A stretch of DNA of 64,000 nt. It comes from Anaerococcus octavius (GTDB taxonomy: Bacteria; Bacillota; Clostridia; Tissierellales; Peptoniphilaceae). The stretch spans positions 1,550,001 to 1,614,000 of the forward strand of contig NZ_UFTA01000002.1 in the NCBI RefSeq assembly GCF_900445265.1. The letters are read 5' to 3'. Below, in pieces: positions 18,679 through 31,828 of this stretch; positions within the stretch are counted from its first letter, which is position 1, and each line of letters opens with the position of its first letter. The notes beneath the pieces are model-generated. The model worked only from the letters and a program-made list of their open reading frames with translations, did no database searches and was not told where the DNA came from. The position numbers and the translations under genes were made by a program.

Positions 18679-19407
18679 CTATTCCTTAGATAGAGTAGGC
18701 CTGCTATCGCCTTTTGGACCAATTGGATCTTTGCCTTCTCTAAATCCTGGTTCATCTAAAGTATCTGTAACATCAGGATCTGAGATAATATCTTTAACTT
18801 TCATTAGTCTTGCGATAGTAGCTCTCTCGTTTTCCTCTAATTTTGCTCTAATGTATTTAATAGTTTCTTCCAAGTCTGGAATAGTACGATATTCTAGAGC
18901 ATTTACACGTCTACGTGTAGATTCTATTTCATCTGCCATAAGCTGGGTAGTTTTTTCAAGTTCTGCAAGTTTTAAAAGTTTTTCCATAACATCATTTAGA
19001 CCAGAAATAGCTTGGTCTAGTCCTGCTGATGTTTCAGCATAACCGTAGGAAAACATACTTGCGTCTTTATTTTCTTCTACCTTAAATTCCATTTCTGGAA
19101 TTCTAACACTCATGACATTTTTAACACCTATATCAACACCAACTTTTTGTGTAGGAAAGCTAACGCTAGCTTCCATTGATTCTGGGCTCATAAAGGCACT
19201 TGCAATAAGGAAGTCAGAAAAAGAATCAGATAGTTCTTTTTCTACTTCTTCTCTTAAAGTTTTGTTTTCGCGGATTAAAATCATAAATTGACGCATAAGC
19301 TCATCTTGCTTATCTTTTAATAATTTATAACCACGCTTACTTGTGCCAAGCCTTTCTTTTAAGGTGTTAAGATTCATCCTAGTTGGCGTTACTTTTAGTC
19401 TTGCCAT
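18679..19407 (-). CDS. ntpD: V-type ATPase subunit D (central stalk)
   Basis: The start is ATG 19405-19407 (MARLKVTPTR), placed after AGGTGATAAAA; a GTG at 19416 would add three residues. The 242 residues have the typical D-subunit layout, two long N- and C-terminal helices forming the coiled-coil rotor axle, with the signature MARLKVTPTRMNLNTLKERL and the C-terminal RRRVNALEYRTIPDLEETI. It rotates inside the A3B3 head and connects to subunit F and the c ring. It is last in the operon and nine bases after ntpB. Confidence 0.95.
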   Translation of the reverse strand: MARLKVTPTRMNLNTLKERLGTSKRGYKLLKDKQDELMRQFMILIRENKTLREEVEKELSDSFSDFLIASAFMSPESMEASVSFPTQKVGVDIGVKNVMSVRIPEMEFKVEENKDASMFSYGYAETSAGLDQAISGLNDVMEKLLKLAELEKTTQLMADEIESTRRRVNALEYRTIPDLEETIKYIRAKLEENERATIARLMKVKDIISDPDVTDTLDEPGFREGKDPIGPKGDSRPTLSKE

Positions 19408-19416
19408 TTTTATCAC

Positions 19417-20784
19417 CTAATCCATATATTTTTCAATTAGGGTATCATCAATTCTCTTAAGTTCTGATTTTGGAATTAATTTTAATAATTCCCAACCAAG
19501 ATTTAGAGTTTCTTCGATGGATCTATTTGTGTAATATCCTTGATTAATATATCTTTCTTCAAATTGTTTAGCAAATTCTGCAAAAGCAAGGTCTGCGTCT
19601 GAAAGTGCTGAGTCACCCAAGATTTTTTGTAATTCGCGGGCATCAACACCTGAAGCATATGCTGCATAAATTTGGTTCATAGTGCCAGCATGATCTTCAC
19701 GAGTTTTTCCTTTACCAATACCCTTATCTTTCAAACGAGAAAGTGAAGGAAGAATTGATACTGGTGGTTCTACACCTTGGTTATACAATTCACGGTTTAG
19801 GATAATTTGTCCTTCTGTAATATAGCCTGTAAGGTCAGGAATTGGGTGAGTAATATCATCTTCTGGCATTGAAAGAATTGGAATTTGTGTAATAGTTCCT
19901 GGTTTGCCACGAAGTTTTCCAGCTCTTTCATAAATTGTAGAAAGATCTGTATATAAATATCCTGGATAACCACGACGTCCTGGTACTTCCTTACGAGCAG
20001 CTGATACTTCACGTAAAGCTTCTGCGTAGTTTGTCATGTCTGTCATGATTACTAGTACTTGCATGTCTTTTTCATATGCTAGGTATTCTGCACAAGTTAA
20101 AGCCATTTTTGGTGTAGATAGACGTTCGATAGCTGGATCATCGGCAAGATTCATAAATAATACTGAACGATCAAGCGCCCCAGTTTTTTTAAAGTCATCT
20201 AGGAAAAATTGTGCTTCTTCAAATGTAATACCGATAGCTGCAAATACTACCGCAAATCCTTCATCGTCATTAAGTACTCTAGCTTGACGGGCAATTTGTG
20301 CTGCTACTTGGTTGTGTGGAAGTCCGTTTCCTGAGAAAATAGGAAGTTTTTGTCCACGTACAAGTGTATTTAGTCCGTCAATCGTTGAAATACCAGTTTG
20401 GATAAATTCTGATGGATAGTCACGGCTTACAGGGTTTATAGCTGTACCGTTTACATCACGTTTTTCTTCTGGAATTATAGCTGGTCCATCATCGATTGGT
20501 TCGCCTAAACCATTAAAGGCACGACCAACCATATCTTCTGATACACCAAGTTCTAGTGGACGACCTAAAAATCTCACAGAAGTAGCTTCTAGGTTGATAC
20601 CTGTTGATCCTTCGAAAAGTTGGACCATAGCTCGACCTTCTTCGATTTCTATAACACGACCACGGCGGCGTTCTCCAGTGTGCATTTCAATATCTACAAG
20701 TTCATCGAAATTGACACCTTCTACACCTTCGACAAGCATAAGAGGTCCAACAACTTCGGTTACTGTTTTATATTCTTTTAACAT
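19417..20784 (-). CDS. ntpB: V-type ATPase subunit B (non-catalytic)
   Basis: The 455-residue non-catalytic head subunit alternates with A in the A3B3 ring. It carries [20 protein letters not shown] at the N-terminus, [11 protein letters not shown] in place of a canonical P-loop, the [20 protein letters not shown] segment and [19 protein letters not shown]. All are typical of bacterial V/A-type B subunits. Its ATG shares a base with the ntpA stop, so translation is probably coupled and keeps A and B stoichiometric. Confidence 0.97.
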   Translation of the reverse strand: MLKEYKTVTEVVGPLMLVEGVEGVNFDELVDIEMHTGERRRGRVIEIEEGRAMVQLFEGSTGINLEATSVRFLGRPLELGVSEDMVGRAFNGLGEPIDDGPAIIPEEKRDVNGTAINPVSRDYPSEFIQTGISTIDGLNTLVRGQKLPIFSGNGLPHNQVAAQIARQARVLNDDEGFAVVFAAIGITFEEAQFFLDDFKKTGALDRSVLFMNLADDPAIERLSTPKMALTCAEYLAYEKDMQVLVIMTDMTNYAEALREVSAARKEVPGRRGYPGYLYTDLSTIYERAGKLRGKPGTITQIPILSMPEDDITHPIPDLTGYITEGQIILNRELYNQGVEPPVSILPSLSRLKDKGIGKGKTREDHAGTMNQIYAAYASGVDARELQKILGDSALSDADLAFAEFAKQFEERYINQGYYTNRSIEETLNLGWELLKLIPKSELKRIDDTLIEKYMD

Positions 20785-22541
20785 TATGCCTCCCTTGATA
20801 ATTGACTGATTTCTTCGTCAACTTCTGCTTTGATGTCTTTCAATTTGCCTATTTCATCTTCGTGAATAAATTTTGCACGAGTGATTTTTTCATGAACTGG
20901 TAGACCTTCTATTTTATCAAGCTCAACACCATTTGCTAAAGCTTCTAATGATCTATCATAGTTATGAAGGATTAAGTCTAGCATGATGTTTTGTTTGTTA
21001 AGTGAACAGAATGTATCTACATCATGGAAGGCATTTTGTTGTAAGTAGTCTTCTCTGATTGATTTTGTAACATCAAGTTTTAGTTTGTCATCATCACTAA
21101 GTGCATCACGTCCAACTAGTCTTACAACCTCTTGTAAAGATGATTCTTGAGCAAGCAAGCTCATTGCACGTTTTCTCATTGTTGAAAAGTTTTCATTGAC
21201 ATTTGTATCAATGTATTTATCCATCTTATCTTGATATAAAGAATAGGATGTCAACCAGTTAATAGCTGGGAAGTGACGTTGGTAAGATAGGTCATAATCT
21301 AGTCCCCAGAATACCTTTACTATACGTAGAGTAGCTTGGGTAACTGGCTCTGATAGGTCCCCACCTGGAGGGCTTACAGCTCCTATAACTGTTAATGATC
21401 CTTCTTCATCTCTATTTCCTAAAACTTCAACTTTACCACTTCTTTCGTAGAAATCTGCAATTCTAGATGCAAGATATGCTGGGAAACCTTCATCTCCAGG
21501 CATTTCTTCCAAACGACCACTCATTTCACGAAGAGCTTCTGCCCAACGGCTTGTTGAATCAGCCATCATAGCTACATTGTAACCCATATCTCTAAAGTAT
21601 TCTCCAAGAGTAATTCCTGTATAAATACTTGCTTCACGGGCTGCTACTGGCATGTTAGATGTGTTGGCAATAAGAACCGTACGCTCCATGATTGATTCGC
21701 CTGTTCTAGGATCTATTAGTTCTGGGAATTCGTTAAGTACGTCTGTCATTTCGTTACCACGTTCACCACAACCTACATAAACTACCATGTCTGCATCGGC
21801 AAATTTTGCTACTTGGTGTTGTACTACTGTTTTACCAGAACCAAATGGTCCAGGGATTGCAGATGTACCTCCTTTTGCAACTGGGAAGAATGTATCGATT
21901 ACTCTTTGACCTGTAATAAGTGGTTCATCAGGATCTAGTTTATTTCTTGATGGACGAGCATTTCTTACTGGCCATTTTTGAATCATATTTATTTCTTTAT
22001 CGCCATCTTCTGTTTCAATTACTGCAATAGTTTCTTCTACAGTAAATTCTCCAGATTTTATATCTTTTAATTTTCCTTTGATTCCATATGGAACCATGAT
22101 TTTATGTGTTAGTACCTTTGTTTCTTCTACTGTTCCTAGGATATCTCCTGCAACAACTTCATCGCCTACACTTTTTTTTGGTTCGAATTCCCATTTTGTT
22201 TCACGATTTAAAGCTGGTGCTGTAACCCCTCTTTTTAGGAAGTTTCCAGCTAAATCTTCTAATTTTTCAAGTGGTCTTTGAATACCATCGTACATGTGGC
22301 GAAGCATACCAGGTCCAAGTTCAACTGATAGAGGATGTCCTGTAGAAACTACTGGGTCTCCAGGTCCTATTCCTGTTGTTTCTTCATAAACCTGAATACT
22401 TGCAACATCTCCTCTCATCTCAATTATTTCGCCGATGAGCTTATCTTTTGATACCTCAACCACATCATAGATATTAGCATCAGATAATCCGCTAGCTTCT
22501 ATCAATGGTCCTGATACTTTAGTAATTTTACCTTCTTTCAA
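20784..22541 (-). CDS. ntpA: V-type ATPase catalytic subunit A
   Basis: This 585-residue subunit hydrolyses or makes ATP. The P-loop GPFGSGKT is at residues 231-238. The long non-homologous insertion typical of V/A-type catalytic subunits spans about residues 115-185 and includes [16 protein letters not shown]. The catalytic glutamate region [12 protein letters not shown] and the segment [20 protein letters not shown] are intact. ATG 22539-22541 follows AGGAGC. The full length argues for a working enzyme. Confidence 0.97.
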   Translation of the reverse strand: MKEGKITKVSGPLIEASGLSDANIYDVVEVSKDKLIGEIIEMRGDVASIQVYEETTGIGPGDPVVSTGHPLSVELGPGMLRHMYDGIQRPLEKLEDLAGNFLKRGVTAPALNRETKWEFEPKKSVGDEVVAGDILGTVEETKVLTHKIMVPYGIKGKLKDIKSGEFTVEETIAVIETEDGDKEINMIQKWPVRNARPSRNKLDPDEPLITGQRVIDTFFPVAKGGTSAIPGPFGSGKTVVQHQVAKFADADMVVYVGCGERGNEMTDVLNEFPELIDPRTGESIMERTVLIANTSNMPVAAREASIYTGITLGEYFRDMGYNVAMMADSTSRWAEALREMSGRLEEMPGDEGFPAYLASRIADFYERSGKVEVLGNRDEEGSLTVIGAVSPPGGDLSEPVTQATLRIVKVFWGLDYDLSYQRHFPAINWLTSYSLYQDKMDKYIDTNVNENFSTMRKRAMSLLAQESSLQEVVRLVGRDALSDDDKLKLDVTKSIREDYLQQNAFHDVDTFCSLNKQNIMLDLILHNYDRSLEALANGVELDKIEGLPVHEKITRAKFIHEDEIGKLKDIKAEVDEEISQLSREA

Positions 22542-22552
22542 ATTAAGCTCCT

Positions 22553-22864
22553 TTAATTTAGAATATTGGCTCCAACAGCCTTTTCTACTGATTTATTAAT
22601 ATCAGCAAGACCTATACCCATTGATCCCTTGTTTCCAGGGATTAAAATGATAGCTGGAGTCATTTGATCTCTATATTTGTCAATTGTAGATGGAATCTCT
22701 TGAGCAAATTTTTCTGTTATAAATATCACACCAACATCTTCTTTGGCAAGAGTATTTATAGTATCTACTGCCTCTTCACCATCTATAACTGTGTATACTT
22801 CTACACCGAGTGCCTTAAAGGCAAGAACTGAGTCTTTATCACCAATTACCGCTACCCTATGCAT
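22553..22864 (-). CDS. V-type ATPase subunit F
   Basis: This small cytoplasmic stalk subunit of about 103 residues binds subunit D. It begins [13 protein letters not shown], matching the family's N-terminal Rossmann-like strand and loop, and contains [14 protein letters not shown] prefer ATG 22862-22864 because the family usually starts at this point; a GTG at 22871-22873 with AAAGG just upstream is also possible and adds three residues. The start overlaps the end of subunit C. In Enterococcus nomenclature this is NtpG. Confidence 0.9.
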   Translation of the reverse strand: MHRVAVIGDKDSVLAFKALGVEVYTVIDGEEAVDTINTLAKEDVGVIFITEKFAQEIPSTIDKYRDQMTPAIILIPGNKGSMGIGLADINKSVEKAVGANILN

Positions 22865-23918
22865 AAGTCTCACGCAACCTTTCTAATGTAAATTCTTTTG
22901 GTAATGAATTTAGTTTTGATACTAGAATGATCCTTAAGTTTTTGATTTCACTCTCTTTTGAGATTATATAATTCATCAAAACTTCCGGGCCGTAAGTCAT
23001 AGATTTTGCAAGTCTAGAGTAATCCATTTGGTGATCATCAATTGCTTTTTCTAAATCTAGTAAGTTCTGGTCTAAAGATTTTTCATCATCCAAGGATCTC
23101 ACTAAATATTTATTTATATTTTCATTTGCGAGTTTAACCACGATATGGTTTACATCTGCTGGTGCAAGTTCTACTAATCTTTCTGGATCAATATATCCTC
23201 CACTGATTAGAGCATCTTCCAAGTCACTAGCTTCGCTTGCTTGAGCTTTGATACGCAAAAGAGTTTTTACATTTATTAAATCAATTCTCTCTTTTGTATA
23301 TTTTTTTAGCTCATCTAAATCTATATCTTCAGCATCTATTAAAAGTTTCTTGTAGTATGACTTATCAAGGCTAATATCAATATCTTTCGGATTATTTGTT
23401 TGCCTAAACTTATTTAAAGCTTCTTTAGCATAATCTACATAAATGTCGTTTTCATTCAAAGATTTATTAAAAGGTTCATATCCTTCTATATCTAGACTTT
23501 CTAAAAATCCTAGTTCTATATTATCGCTTGATAATTGTCTTTTTATATAAGCTAGGTCTATATTTCCTATACCGCTATATAAATTGGCATAAGACTCCTC
23601 TTGAACAATTTCTCTTACTATAACTTTTAGATTATGAAAATTGTATCGTTCTCTAAAATATTGTAAAAGTTTTTCATCTCCTGCAGTCTGTTCTATAAGT
23701 TCATAGGAATTTTTTAGCTCATCATCCAAGATTTTTTCGTATTCTTCTGGACGATTTAGTTCTTGGATGCTTTCTCTGTAGGAAGAGTCATTTAATGCAG
23801 ATAAGACTTCATCTACTGAATCATAATCATTTAATCTTTCTAGATCATTTCTAGTAAGGAGGTTATTTTCGTGTATTCTAGTTGAGATAGATCCACCTAT
23901 ATAGTTATCTCTATTCAT
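22857..23918 (-). CDS. ntpC: V-type ATPase subunit C
   Basis: This 353-residue, largely helical protein corresponds to the funnel-shaped subunit C (d in eukaryotes) that joins the central stalk to the rotor ring. The N-terminal [22 protein letters not shown], the acidic helical body and the late [21 protein letters not shown] segment fit the family. Bacterial C subunits diverge strongly, so placement within the ntp operon between E and F adds to the call. Confidence 0.92.
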   Translation of the reverse strand: MNRDNYIGGSISTRIHENNLLTRNDLERLNDYDSVDEVLSALNDSSYRESIQELNRPEEYEKILDDELKNSYELIEQTAGDEKLLQYFRERYNFHNLKVIVREIVQEESYANLYSGIGNIDLAYIKRQLSSDNIELGFLESLDIEGYEPFNKSLNENDIYVDYAKEALNKFRQTNNPKDIDISLDKSYYKKLLIDAEDIDLDELKKYTKERIDLINVKTLLRIKAQASEASDLEDALISGGYIDPERLVELAPADVNHIVVKLANENINKYLVRSLDDEKSLDQNLLDLEKAIDDHQMDYSRLAKSMTYGPEVLMNYIISKESEIKNLRIILVSKLNSLPKEFTLERLRETYA

Positions 23919-23927
23919 AAACCCTCC

Positions 23928-24479
23928 TTAGTTAAATATTTCATCTGAAATTTGTTTTCTTATATCATCAATGTTGTATTTTATTATTGAAGAAAATCTG
24001 TTGTCATATTCGATTTTGCCAGATTTTACTACAAAACCATCCTCAACTGTCTGATCTGAGACTTTTAAGTTTCCAAAGTCTGCATCTTTTAGAGCATCTT
24101 TGTAAGTTTCAGATAAGATTAATTCTCCATTTGAAATACCAGCTTTTTTTAGAGTATTATCTACAAATGTCTTATAAGAATCGCTATCTAATTTTTTTAA
24201 ATTATCTAGTAATTTACCTACAATCTGATCTATAACTTCATTTTTAGCTGCTATTTCTATATCACGTGATTCACGATTTGCTGAAACTTCTTCGTTTCTT
24301 TTGATAGTTTCTGCTTCTTTTTGTGCTGTTGCCATTATTTCAGAAGCTTTCTTATCTGCTTCGCTTTTTTTATCACTTAGAATTCTTTGGGCTTTATCAT
24401 TTGCATCATCTAATATATTTTGACTTTCAGTTTTTCCTTCACTAATAATTGATTCTAATATTACTTCAAGATTATTCAT
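23928..24479 (-). CDS. ntpE: V-type ATPase subunit E (peripheral stalk)
   Basis: The protein has 183 residues. The first ~110 form a charged, alanine-rich coiled coil (ILDDANDKAQRILSDKKSEA), and the C-terminal ~70 form a globular head domain. It pairs with the H/G-type protein encoded at 26889-27212 to build the peripheral stalk that holds the head against rotation. It is nine bases upstream of ntpC. Subunits of this type have low sequence identity, so context supports the assignment. Confidence 0.9.
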   Translation of the reverse strand: MNNLEVILESIISEGKTESQNILDDANDKAQRILSDKKSEADKKASEIMATAQKEAETIKRNEEVSANRESRDIEIAAKNEVIDQIVGKLLDNLKKLDSDSYKTFVDNTLKKAGISNGELILSETYKDALKDADFGNLKVSDQTVEDGFVVKSGKIEYDNRFSSIIKYNIDDIRKQISDEIFN

Positions 24480-24494
24480 AATCTTTTCCTAATA

Positions 24495-26888
<2,394 letters not shown>

Positions 26889-26902
<14 letters not shown>

Positions 26903-27212
26903 CTTTTACAATCCTTTCTGTCAAAGTTTTTATAATGACTTCAACATTTTTGTTACTGGTGTTTAAAATATTACTTGAAGCTTCGCGTGCCTTTTGCAAA
27001 GTAGGTTCTTTGTCAATTTTGGCCTTGCGATTTGCTTCATCAATGAGGCTTTGAGCTTTTTTGTTAGTATCAGAGATTATTCTCTTATACTCAATATCGG
27101 CATCGTCTTTTGCTTTTCTAATGATTTCTTGTGATCTTGCTTTCGCATCACTTACTTCTTTAGAAGCAGATTCTTCAGCCTCCTTGATTTTTATTAAAAT
27201 ATCATCTGCCAT
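26889..27212 (-). CDS. V-type ATPase stalk subunit G/H-like coiled coil
   Basis: The first gene of the operon encodes 107 residues that are almost entirely a charged, alanine-rich coiled coil (IKEAEESASKEVSDAKARSQ). This corresponds to the G/H subunit that pairs with E in the peripheral stalk, called NtpF in Enterococcus. AGGGGGTG lies just upstream of the ATG, with an extended -10 promoter before it. Low-complexity coiled coils are hard to assign by sequence, so position is the main support. Confidence 0.85.
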
Positions 27213-27240
27213 TTTTCACCCCCTAAATAACATTACTTAG

Positions 27241-27249
27241 ATTATACCA
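27241..27249 (-). promoter_or_regulatory. V-ATPase operon promoter (extended -10)
   Basis: On the minus strand TGGTATAAT is a perfect extended -10 (TGnTATAAT), with the start expected near 27234 and a leader of about 22 bases. The -35 region (CTATTT at 17 bases) is poor, as is common when an extended -10 is present. Confidence 0.7.
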
Positions 27250-27409
27250 TAAATATTGTGTAAAAATAGATATAATTAAATTTTTATCAATCTTTTACTG
27301 ATCATACAGTGGAGATTTTAGCATAAACTTATATGTTTTTTACACATATATTTTAAATACCCAATACGGATGACAAGTAAATATCTTTTACTAATTTTCT
27401 ATAAAAATT

Positions 27410-27444
27410 GAGCGAACCTAAATGCTAATAATTTAGGTCCACTC
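27410..27444 (-). terminator. Terminator of the TetR-MMPL-heptad protein operon
   Basis: A 14-bp stem with two G-U pairs (27410-27423 with 27431-27444; core ACCTAAAT/ATTTAGGT) and a seven-base loop is followed on the minus strand by AATTTTTAT. It lies just after the stop codon of the heptad-repeat gene. Confidence 0.85.
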
Positions 27445-27454
27445 TTTTATCTTA

Positions 27455-29764
27455 TTATTTAATTTTTTGGATTATTCTTGATCTTGTTTCAAAGTCATCT
27501 GTGCTTCCAGAAATTGAGTTATTTTCTTTAGATAGTTTAGACATTTGATCTAATATGTCACTTACTTCTTGAACATCTTTTGTTTTATTTGATAACTCAT
27601 CTATTCCTTGTGCTTTATAATCTTTTAGACCTTTAGCAAATTCATTGTAACTTGCTTGGTATTTATCGCTACCTGCTTTTAATTGGCCAGTGGATTCATC
27701 AAGTTGTGTTAGACCTGTATTTAATTTTCTTAAAGCAGCTGCTAGAGGATTTATAGCTGTTTCATTTATATTTGCTAGTTGATTTAATGATTGAGATCTT
27801 TTCTTAAATTCACCTAGTCCATTTGAAAGTTTTTGTGAACCATCTGTTAATTGTGCTGAGTTTTCATCAAGTTGATTAATAGCACCTGATAATTTTTCAA
27901 CTCCTGCTGTGTTTTGGATAGTTCCTTCTTTTAATTTACTAGATCCTTCTTTGATTTGACTTGTTGCATCATCTAACATAGCAATTGATTCTTGTAATTT
28001 TGCAAGGTTAGATTGTGAGAATCCTTTAGAAATTTTTTCTACACCTGCTGAAAGTCCAGTTGATGCTGTTTGTAATTCTTCTTTTGATTCAGATAATTTT
28101 GTAGAAATTTCATTTGAACCAGATTTTGCTTGTTTTATACCTGCAGTAAGCTCAGATGATGCTTCGTTTAATTGTGAAAGACCCGCTTGTACTCCACCAC
28201 TAAGTTGTGCACTTGTCTTTAAATTTTCAGCTTCTGCATATAGCCCGTTTCTAATTGCTGATAGATTTTCAATTTGACCATTTAATGAACCATCTTCATT
28301 GCTTGCTTCTAGATTTGCAATTACACCATCAATGGCATTTGCTTGAGCGTTGATGTTTTCTAAGCTTCCTTGAATATTGATACCGCTAGCTGTTTTGCTA
28401 ATTTCTCCAATGCTATTATTCATTGTTTCTGATGCATCAGTAAGTTGTCCAAGTCCAGTATTTAATTCACCTACTCCTTTTTCTAACGGAGCAATTCCTT
28501 CACCAAATTCATCTAAACCACTTTGTAATTGGCTTAGGGAATCTGTAAGTGAAGCTGTTTTTTCTTCGCTTTTTGATGGATCCATTGCTGTTTTTTCTTT
28601 TAATTGACTAGTTGCTTGATTTAATTTTGTTATACCATCGTCAAGTTCTGTAGCTCCCGCTTGTAATTGTCTAGCACCTTGATTTAAGGCTGGCATATTT
28701 TCATTAACTTGACTTACCCCAGCTGTGTATTTATTTACACCTGCATTTAGGTTATTTGAACCATCGCTTAATTGATTTACTGCATTTGTCATTACTGAAA
28801 CTTGGTTTGGTAAATCTGCAAATGCATTAGAAAGTTTTTCAAAATTAGCTAATATTTGGCTAGAGCCATCTGATAATTGTCCAGCACCAGCACTTAATTG
28901 GTTAATACCGTCGTTGATTTGTCTGCTACCATTTGATAATTGATCAGAAGCATCTACAAGTTTATTCATATTATCTTCTAGCTTGTCTATACCATCATTT
29001 AATTCATCTAAAGATGCTAAATTTGTATCTTCTTGGAAAAATTCATTGCTTATTAAAGTATAAATTTCTGTTGGCTTATAATCTGTAACATCCATTTCTA
29101 CTTCCATTTTTTCTTTAAACTTATCTAATTTATCTTTTTCTAAGATACCATCAAAGTTTTCTTTTAAACCTGGTGTTAGTAGACCTGTTACTATTTCGTT
29201 TTTACCATCTTTTACAATCTTACCGTCATCTGTACTTATATTTGTAACTTTTTCGCTATCAAATATCATGGCAGTTGCCACTGCATATGGTGAATAAATC
29301 TTTGTTTGTTTGCCATTAATTTCAGATGTTTGTGTTTTTTTGTTTGTAGCTTCTGCAACAATTTTTAAATGTCCAGATTTGCCTTCTAGTTCACTAGCTT
29401 TTAATTCTTTACCATCTAGGTAATATGTTATTTTTACATCTACTGGAAGTTCACTATCTGTTTTCCCTTGGTAGTAGATATCCTTATCTTTTGAATCCCA
29501 ATTGATATATCCATTATCTGCTTTAACTGACTCATCTGTTTCAAGGTTTTTAATATCTTTTAAGTTTGATTTATCTTTTACTTTTATATTTTCATCACCA
29601 TTTAGCCAGATTGAAGCAGTTTCGTCTGTAATTTTGCCATTTTCTTGAGTTACATATATGGTTTCATTTTTCTTTACAGGTTCTGTAGCCGCATATGATA
29701 CGTTGCTAGCCAGTACTGATCCAACAGTTACTGCTGCAAGAACTTTTACAAATTTTTTATTCAT
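27455..29764 (-). CDS. Secreted coiled-coil protein with LxxG heptad repeats (YhgE/Pip-like tail)
   Basis: The 769 residues start with a signal peptide (KFVKVLAAVTVGSVLASN, cut near SYAA). An N-terminal globular region (about 30-260) is followed by a long run of seven-residue repeats of the xxxLxxG type (QLSNGSRQINDGINQLSAG and many more) to about residue 740. Such heptads are known from YhgE/Pip-family proteins, but the membrane segments that normally flank them are absent. No LPXTG or C-terminal anchor is seen. It is nine bases downstream of the MMPL gene, so a periplasm-like or wall-space partner of the transporter is a fair guess. Function unknown. Confidence 0.8.
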   Translation of the reverse strand: MNKKFVKVLAAVTVGSVLASNVSYAATEPVKKNETIYVTQENGKITDETASIWLNGDENIKVKDKSNLKDIKNLETDESVKADNGYINWDSKDKDIYYQGKTDSELPVDVKITYYLDGKELKASELEGKSGHLKIVAEATNKKTQTSEINGKQTKIYSPYAVATAMIFDSEKVTNISTDDGKIVKDGKNEIVTGLLTPGLKENFDGILEKDKLDKFKEKMEVEMDVTDYKPTEIYTLISNEFFQEDTNLASLDELNDGIDKLEDNMNKLVDASDQLSNGSRQINDGINQLSAGAGQLSDGSSQILANFEKLSNAFADLPNQVSVMTNAVNQLSDGSNNLNAGVNKYTAGVSQVNENMPALNQGARQLQAGATELDDGITKLNQATSQLKEKTAMDPSKSEEKTASLTDSLSQLQSGLDEFGEGIAPLEKGVGELNTGLGQLTDASETMNNSIGEISKTASGINIQGSLENINAQANAIDGVIANLEASNEDGSLNGQIENLSAIRNGLYAEAENLKTSAQLSGGVQAGLSQLNEASSELTAGIKQAKSGSNEISTKLSESKEELQTASTGLSAGVEKISKGFSQSNLAKLQESIAMLDDATSQIKEGSSKLKEGTIQNTAGVEKLSGAINQLDENSAQLTDGSQKLSNGLGEFKKRSQSLNQLANINETAINPLAAALRKLNTGLTQLDESTGQLKAGSDKYQASYNEFAKGLKDYKAQGIDELSNKTKDVQEVSDILDQMSKLSKENNSISGSTDDFETRSRIIQKIK

Positions 29765-29773
29765 ATTTCCCTC

Positions 29774-31828
29774 CTAGTTTAATCCTTTTGTTGTTTTCTT
29801 TATAAATGGGAATGTTATACTAATTATTGCAGGTAGGAAAAGAATAATTACTAACATAGAAATTATTGCTCCTCTTGCTAAAAATATACATATAGTAGAT
29901 ACTATCTCCATTTTTGAATAAATACCTACACCAATAGTTGCTGCAAAAAACGCAAGGGCTGATGTAACAATTGATTTTGCTGTCTCTTTTGTCGCTACTT
30001 TTAAAGCCTTGTTTTTATCTTTATTTTTCTTGTATTCGAATAAAAATCTATCTGTCATTAGGATAGAGTAGTCGATAGTAGATCCTAGTTGAACTACACC
30101 GATTATTATTGATGTGATAAATGGTATGGTTTGGCCCATATAAAATGGAAGCCCCATATTTATAAGTATAGCTAGCTCTATTGCCGCAATTAGTACGATT
30201 GGTAGGGCAAAAGATTTAAATATTATTGCTATAATTATAAATACCACCCCAATGGATGCAATATTTACCATTTTAAAGTCACGGTCAGATATTTCTGTTA
30301 GGTCATCAGTAAGAACTGCTTCCCCTGTCAGATAACCATCTGGATCATGGTCTTTTATAATTTTATTTATTTCTGTAATCTGCTTATTAACCTCTGGCGA
30401 TGCTGTTTGATATTCGGAGTTTAACATAACCATTTGGTAGCCATTTTTTACAAAGTTATCTTGTAATTTATCTGGTAGAACACTACTTGGCAATGTAAGA
30501 CCTGTTAAAGAGTTTACGCTTAATACATTATTTACCCCATCTAAATCTTCTAATTCATCAATCATGCCATTTATAGATTGTTTACTCAAATCATCTTTTA
30601 CAACTATAAAGTGAGTAGATGCCATATTATAATCTTTTTTCATTTTATTTAAGGCCACTATTGAGTCCAAATCTTGAGGTAATGACCTATCTAAGTTGTA
30701 GTAAAGGTCTGTATGAGTTGACCCATAAACTGCTGGTATGAAAAGAGCCAAAAATACAATAAATAAAGTTTTTTTGTATTTTAAAGTAAAGTTTGAAGTT
30801 TTTTCAAAGGATGGCAGTAAAACCTTGTGGTTAAATCTATTGACCCATTTTTCTGTAATCAATATCATTGGAGGTAGAACAACTACTGTTGACACTAATC
30901 CCAAAAGCACACCCTTACTCATTACAAGACCTATATCTTTACCAAGACCTAGTCTCATCAAAAGTAAAACTAAAAATCCAGCAAAAGTAGTTAATGAAGA
31001 TGCAAAAATAGATGCAACTGTGCTTGTAATAGCCTTTGACATAGCTTCTTTATTATCTTCATTTGATTGTTTCTTTTCTGCATATCTATGATATAAGAAT
31101 ATAGAATAGTCTGTAGTTACAGCCAATTGTAAAACGGCTGCTATAGCTTTTGTAATATATGAAATCTCCCCTAGGAAAATATTTGTACCAAAGTTATAAA
31201 GGATAGCATAACCAATATTTAACATAAATAAAAATGGTATGATTGTAGACTCATTGGTAAAACTTAAAACTATTAGGGCAAGAACTACCGCAAGTGCTAC
31301 ATATATTGGAGTTTCATGGTCTATCAAATCCTTAGTATCTTTTACTAAAGATGAAATACCTGATAAGAATTTTTCCTTAGACTCAATTGCTTTGATTTGA
31401 TCAATAGCCTCCATTGTAGTAAATGAAGATGAAGATTCACTAAATTTAACCATTAAAAGTGTAGAATCTTCTGCATAAAAAGTGTCCTTTATTTCATCAG
31501 GCAAAAAGTCATTTGGTATTGTATCTCCCACAATAGAAGATTTAGAAATAACATCTTCTACACCATCAATTTCTAGAATTTGCTTTCTAAGCTCTTCTGC
31601 ATCATGGTCATCGCCTTTTAAAATCAGCATACCAGTAGCAGCATTCTTAAAATCCTTATCTAGAATATCTTGTCCTTGGGTAGACTCAAGGTCAGCCGGT
31701 AAGTAGGAGAGAATATCGTAGTTTACATCAGTTTTTTCATAACCAATCCATGAAGGTATTAACAATAATGTCATAATAAGTAAGACTAATTTTGGATGGT
31801 ATGAAATAAATTTTGCAATTTTTCTCAT
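29774..31828 (-). CDS. MMPL/RND-family membrane transporter
   Basis: The 684-residue protein is an internal duplication. Each half has one membrane segment, an extracellular domain and five more segments. The paired hallmark motifs are LAVTTDYSIFLYHRYAEK in the first half and GSTIDYSILMTDRFLFEYKK in the second, matching the proton-relay region of MMPL proteins. These export lipids, glycolipids, peptides or drugs. The ATG overlaps the tetR stop (ATGA), so the regulator and pump are coupled. The partner secreted protein downstream suggests assembly of a surface component, by inference. Confidence 0.9.
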   Translation of the reverse strand: MRKIAKFISYHPKLVLLIMTLLLIPSWIGYEKTDVNYDILSYLPADLESTQGQDILDKDFKNAATGMLILKGDDHDAEELRKQILEIDGVEDVISKSSIVGDTIPNDFLPDEIKDTFYAEDSTLLMVKFSESSSSFTTMEAIDQIKAIESKEKFLSGISSLVKDTKDLIDHETPIYVALAVVLALIVLSFTNESTIIPFLFMLNIGYAILYNFGTNIFLGEISYITKAIAAVLQLAVTTDYSIFLYHRYAEKKQSNEDNKEAMSKAITSTVASIFASSLTTFAGFLVLLLMRLGLGKDIGLVMSKGVLLGLVSTVVVLPPMILITEKWVNRFNHKVLLPSFEKTSNFTLKYKKTLFIVFLALFIPAVYGSTHTDLYYNLDRSLPQDLDSIVALNKMKKDYNMASTHFIVVKDDLSKQSINGMIDELEDLDGVNNVLSVNSLTGLTLPSSVLPDKLQDNFVKNGYQMVMLNSEYQTASPEVNKQITEINKIIKDHDPDGYLTGEAVLTDDLTEISDRDFKMVNIASIGVVFIIIAIIFKSFALPIVLIAAIELAILINMGLPFYMGQTIPFITSIIIGVVQLGSTIDYSILMTDRFLFEYKKNKDKNKALKVATKETAKSIVTSALAFFAATIGVGIYSKMEIVSTICIFLARGAIISMLVIILFLPAIISITFPFIKKTTKGLN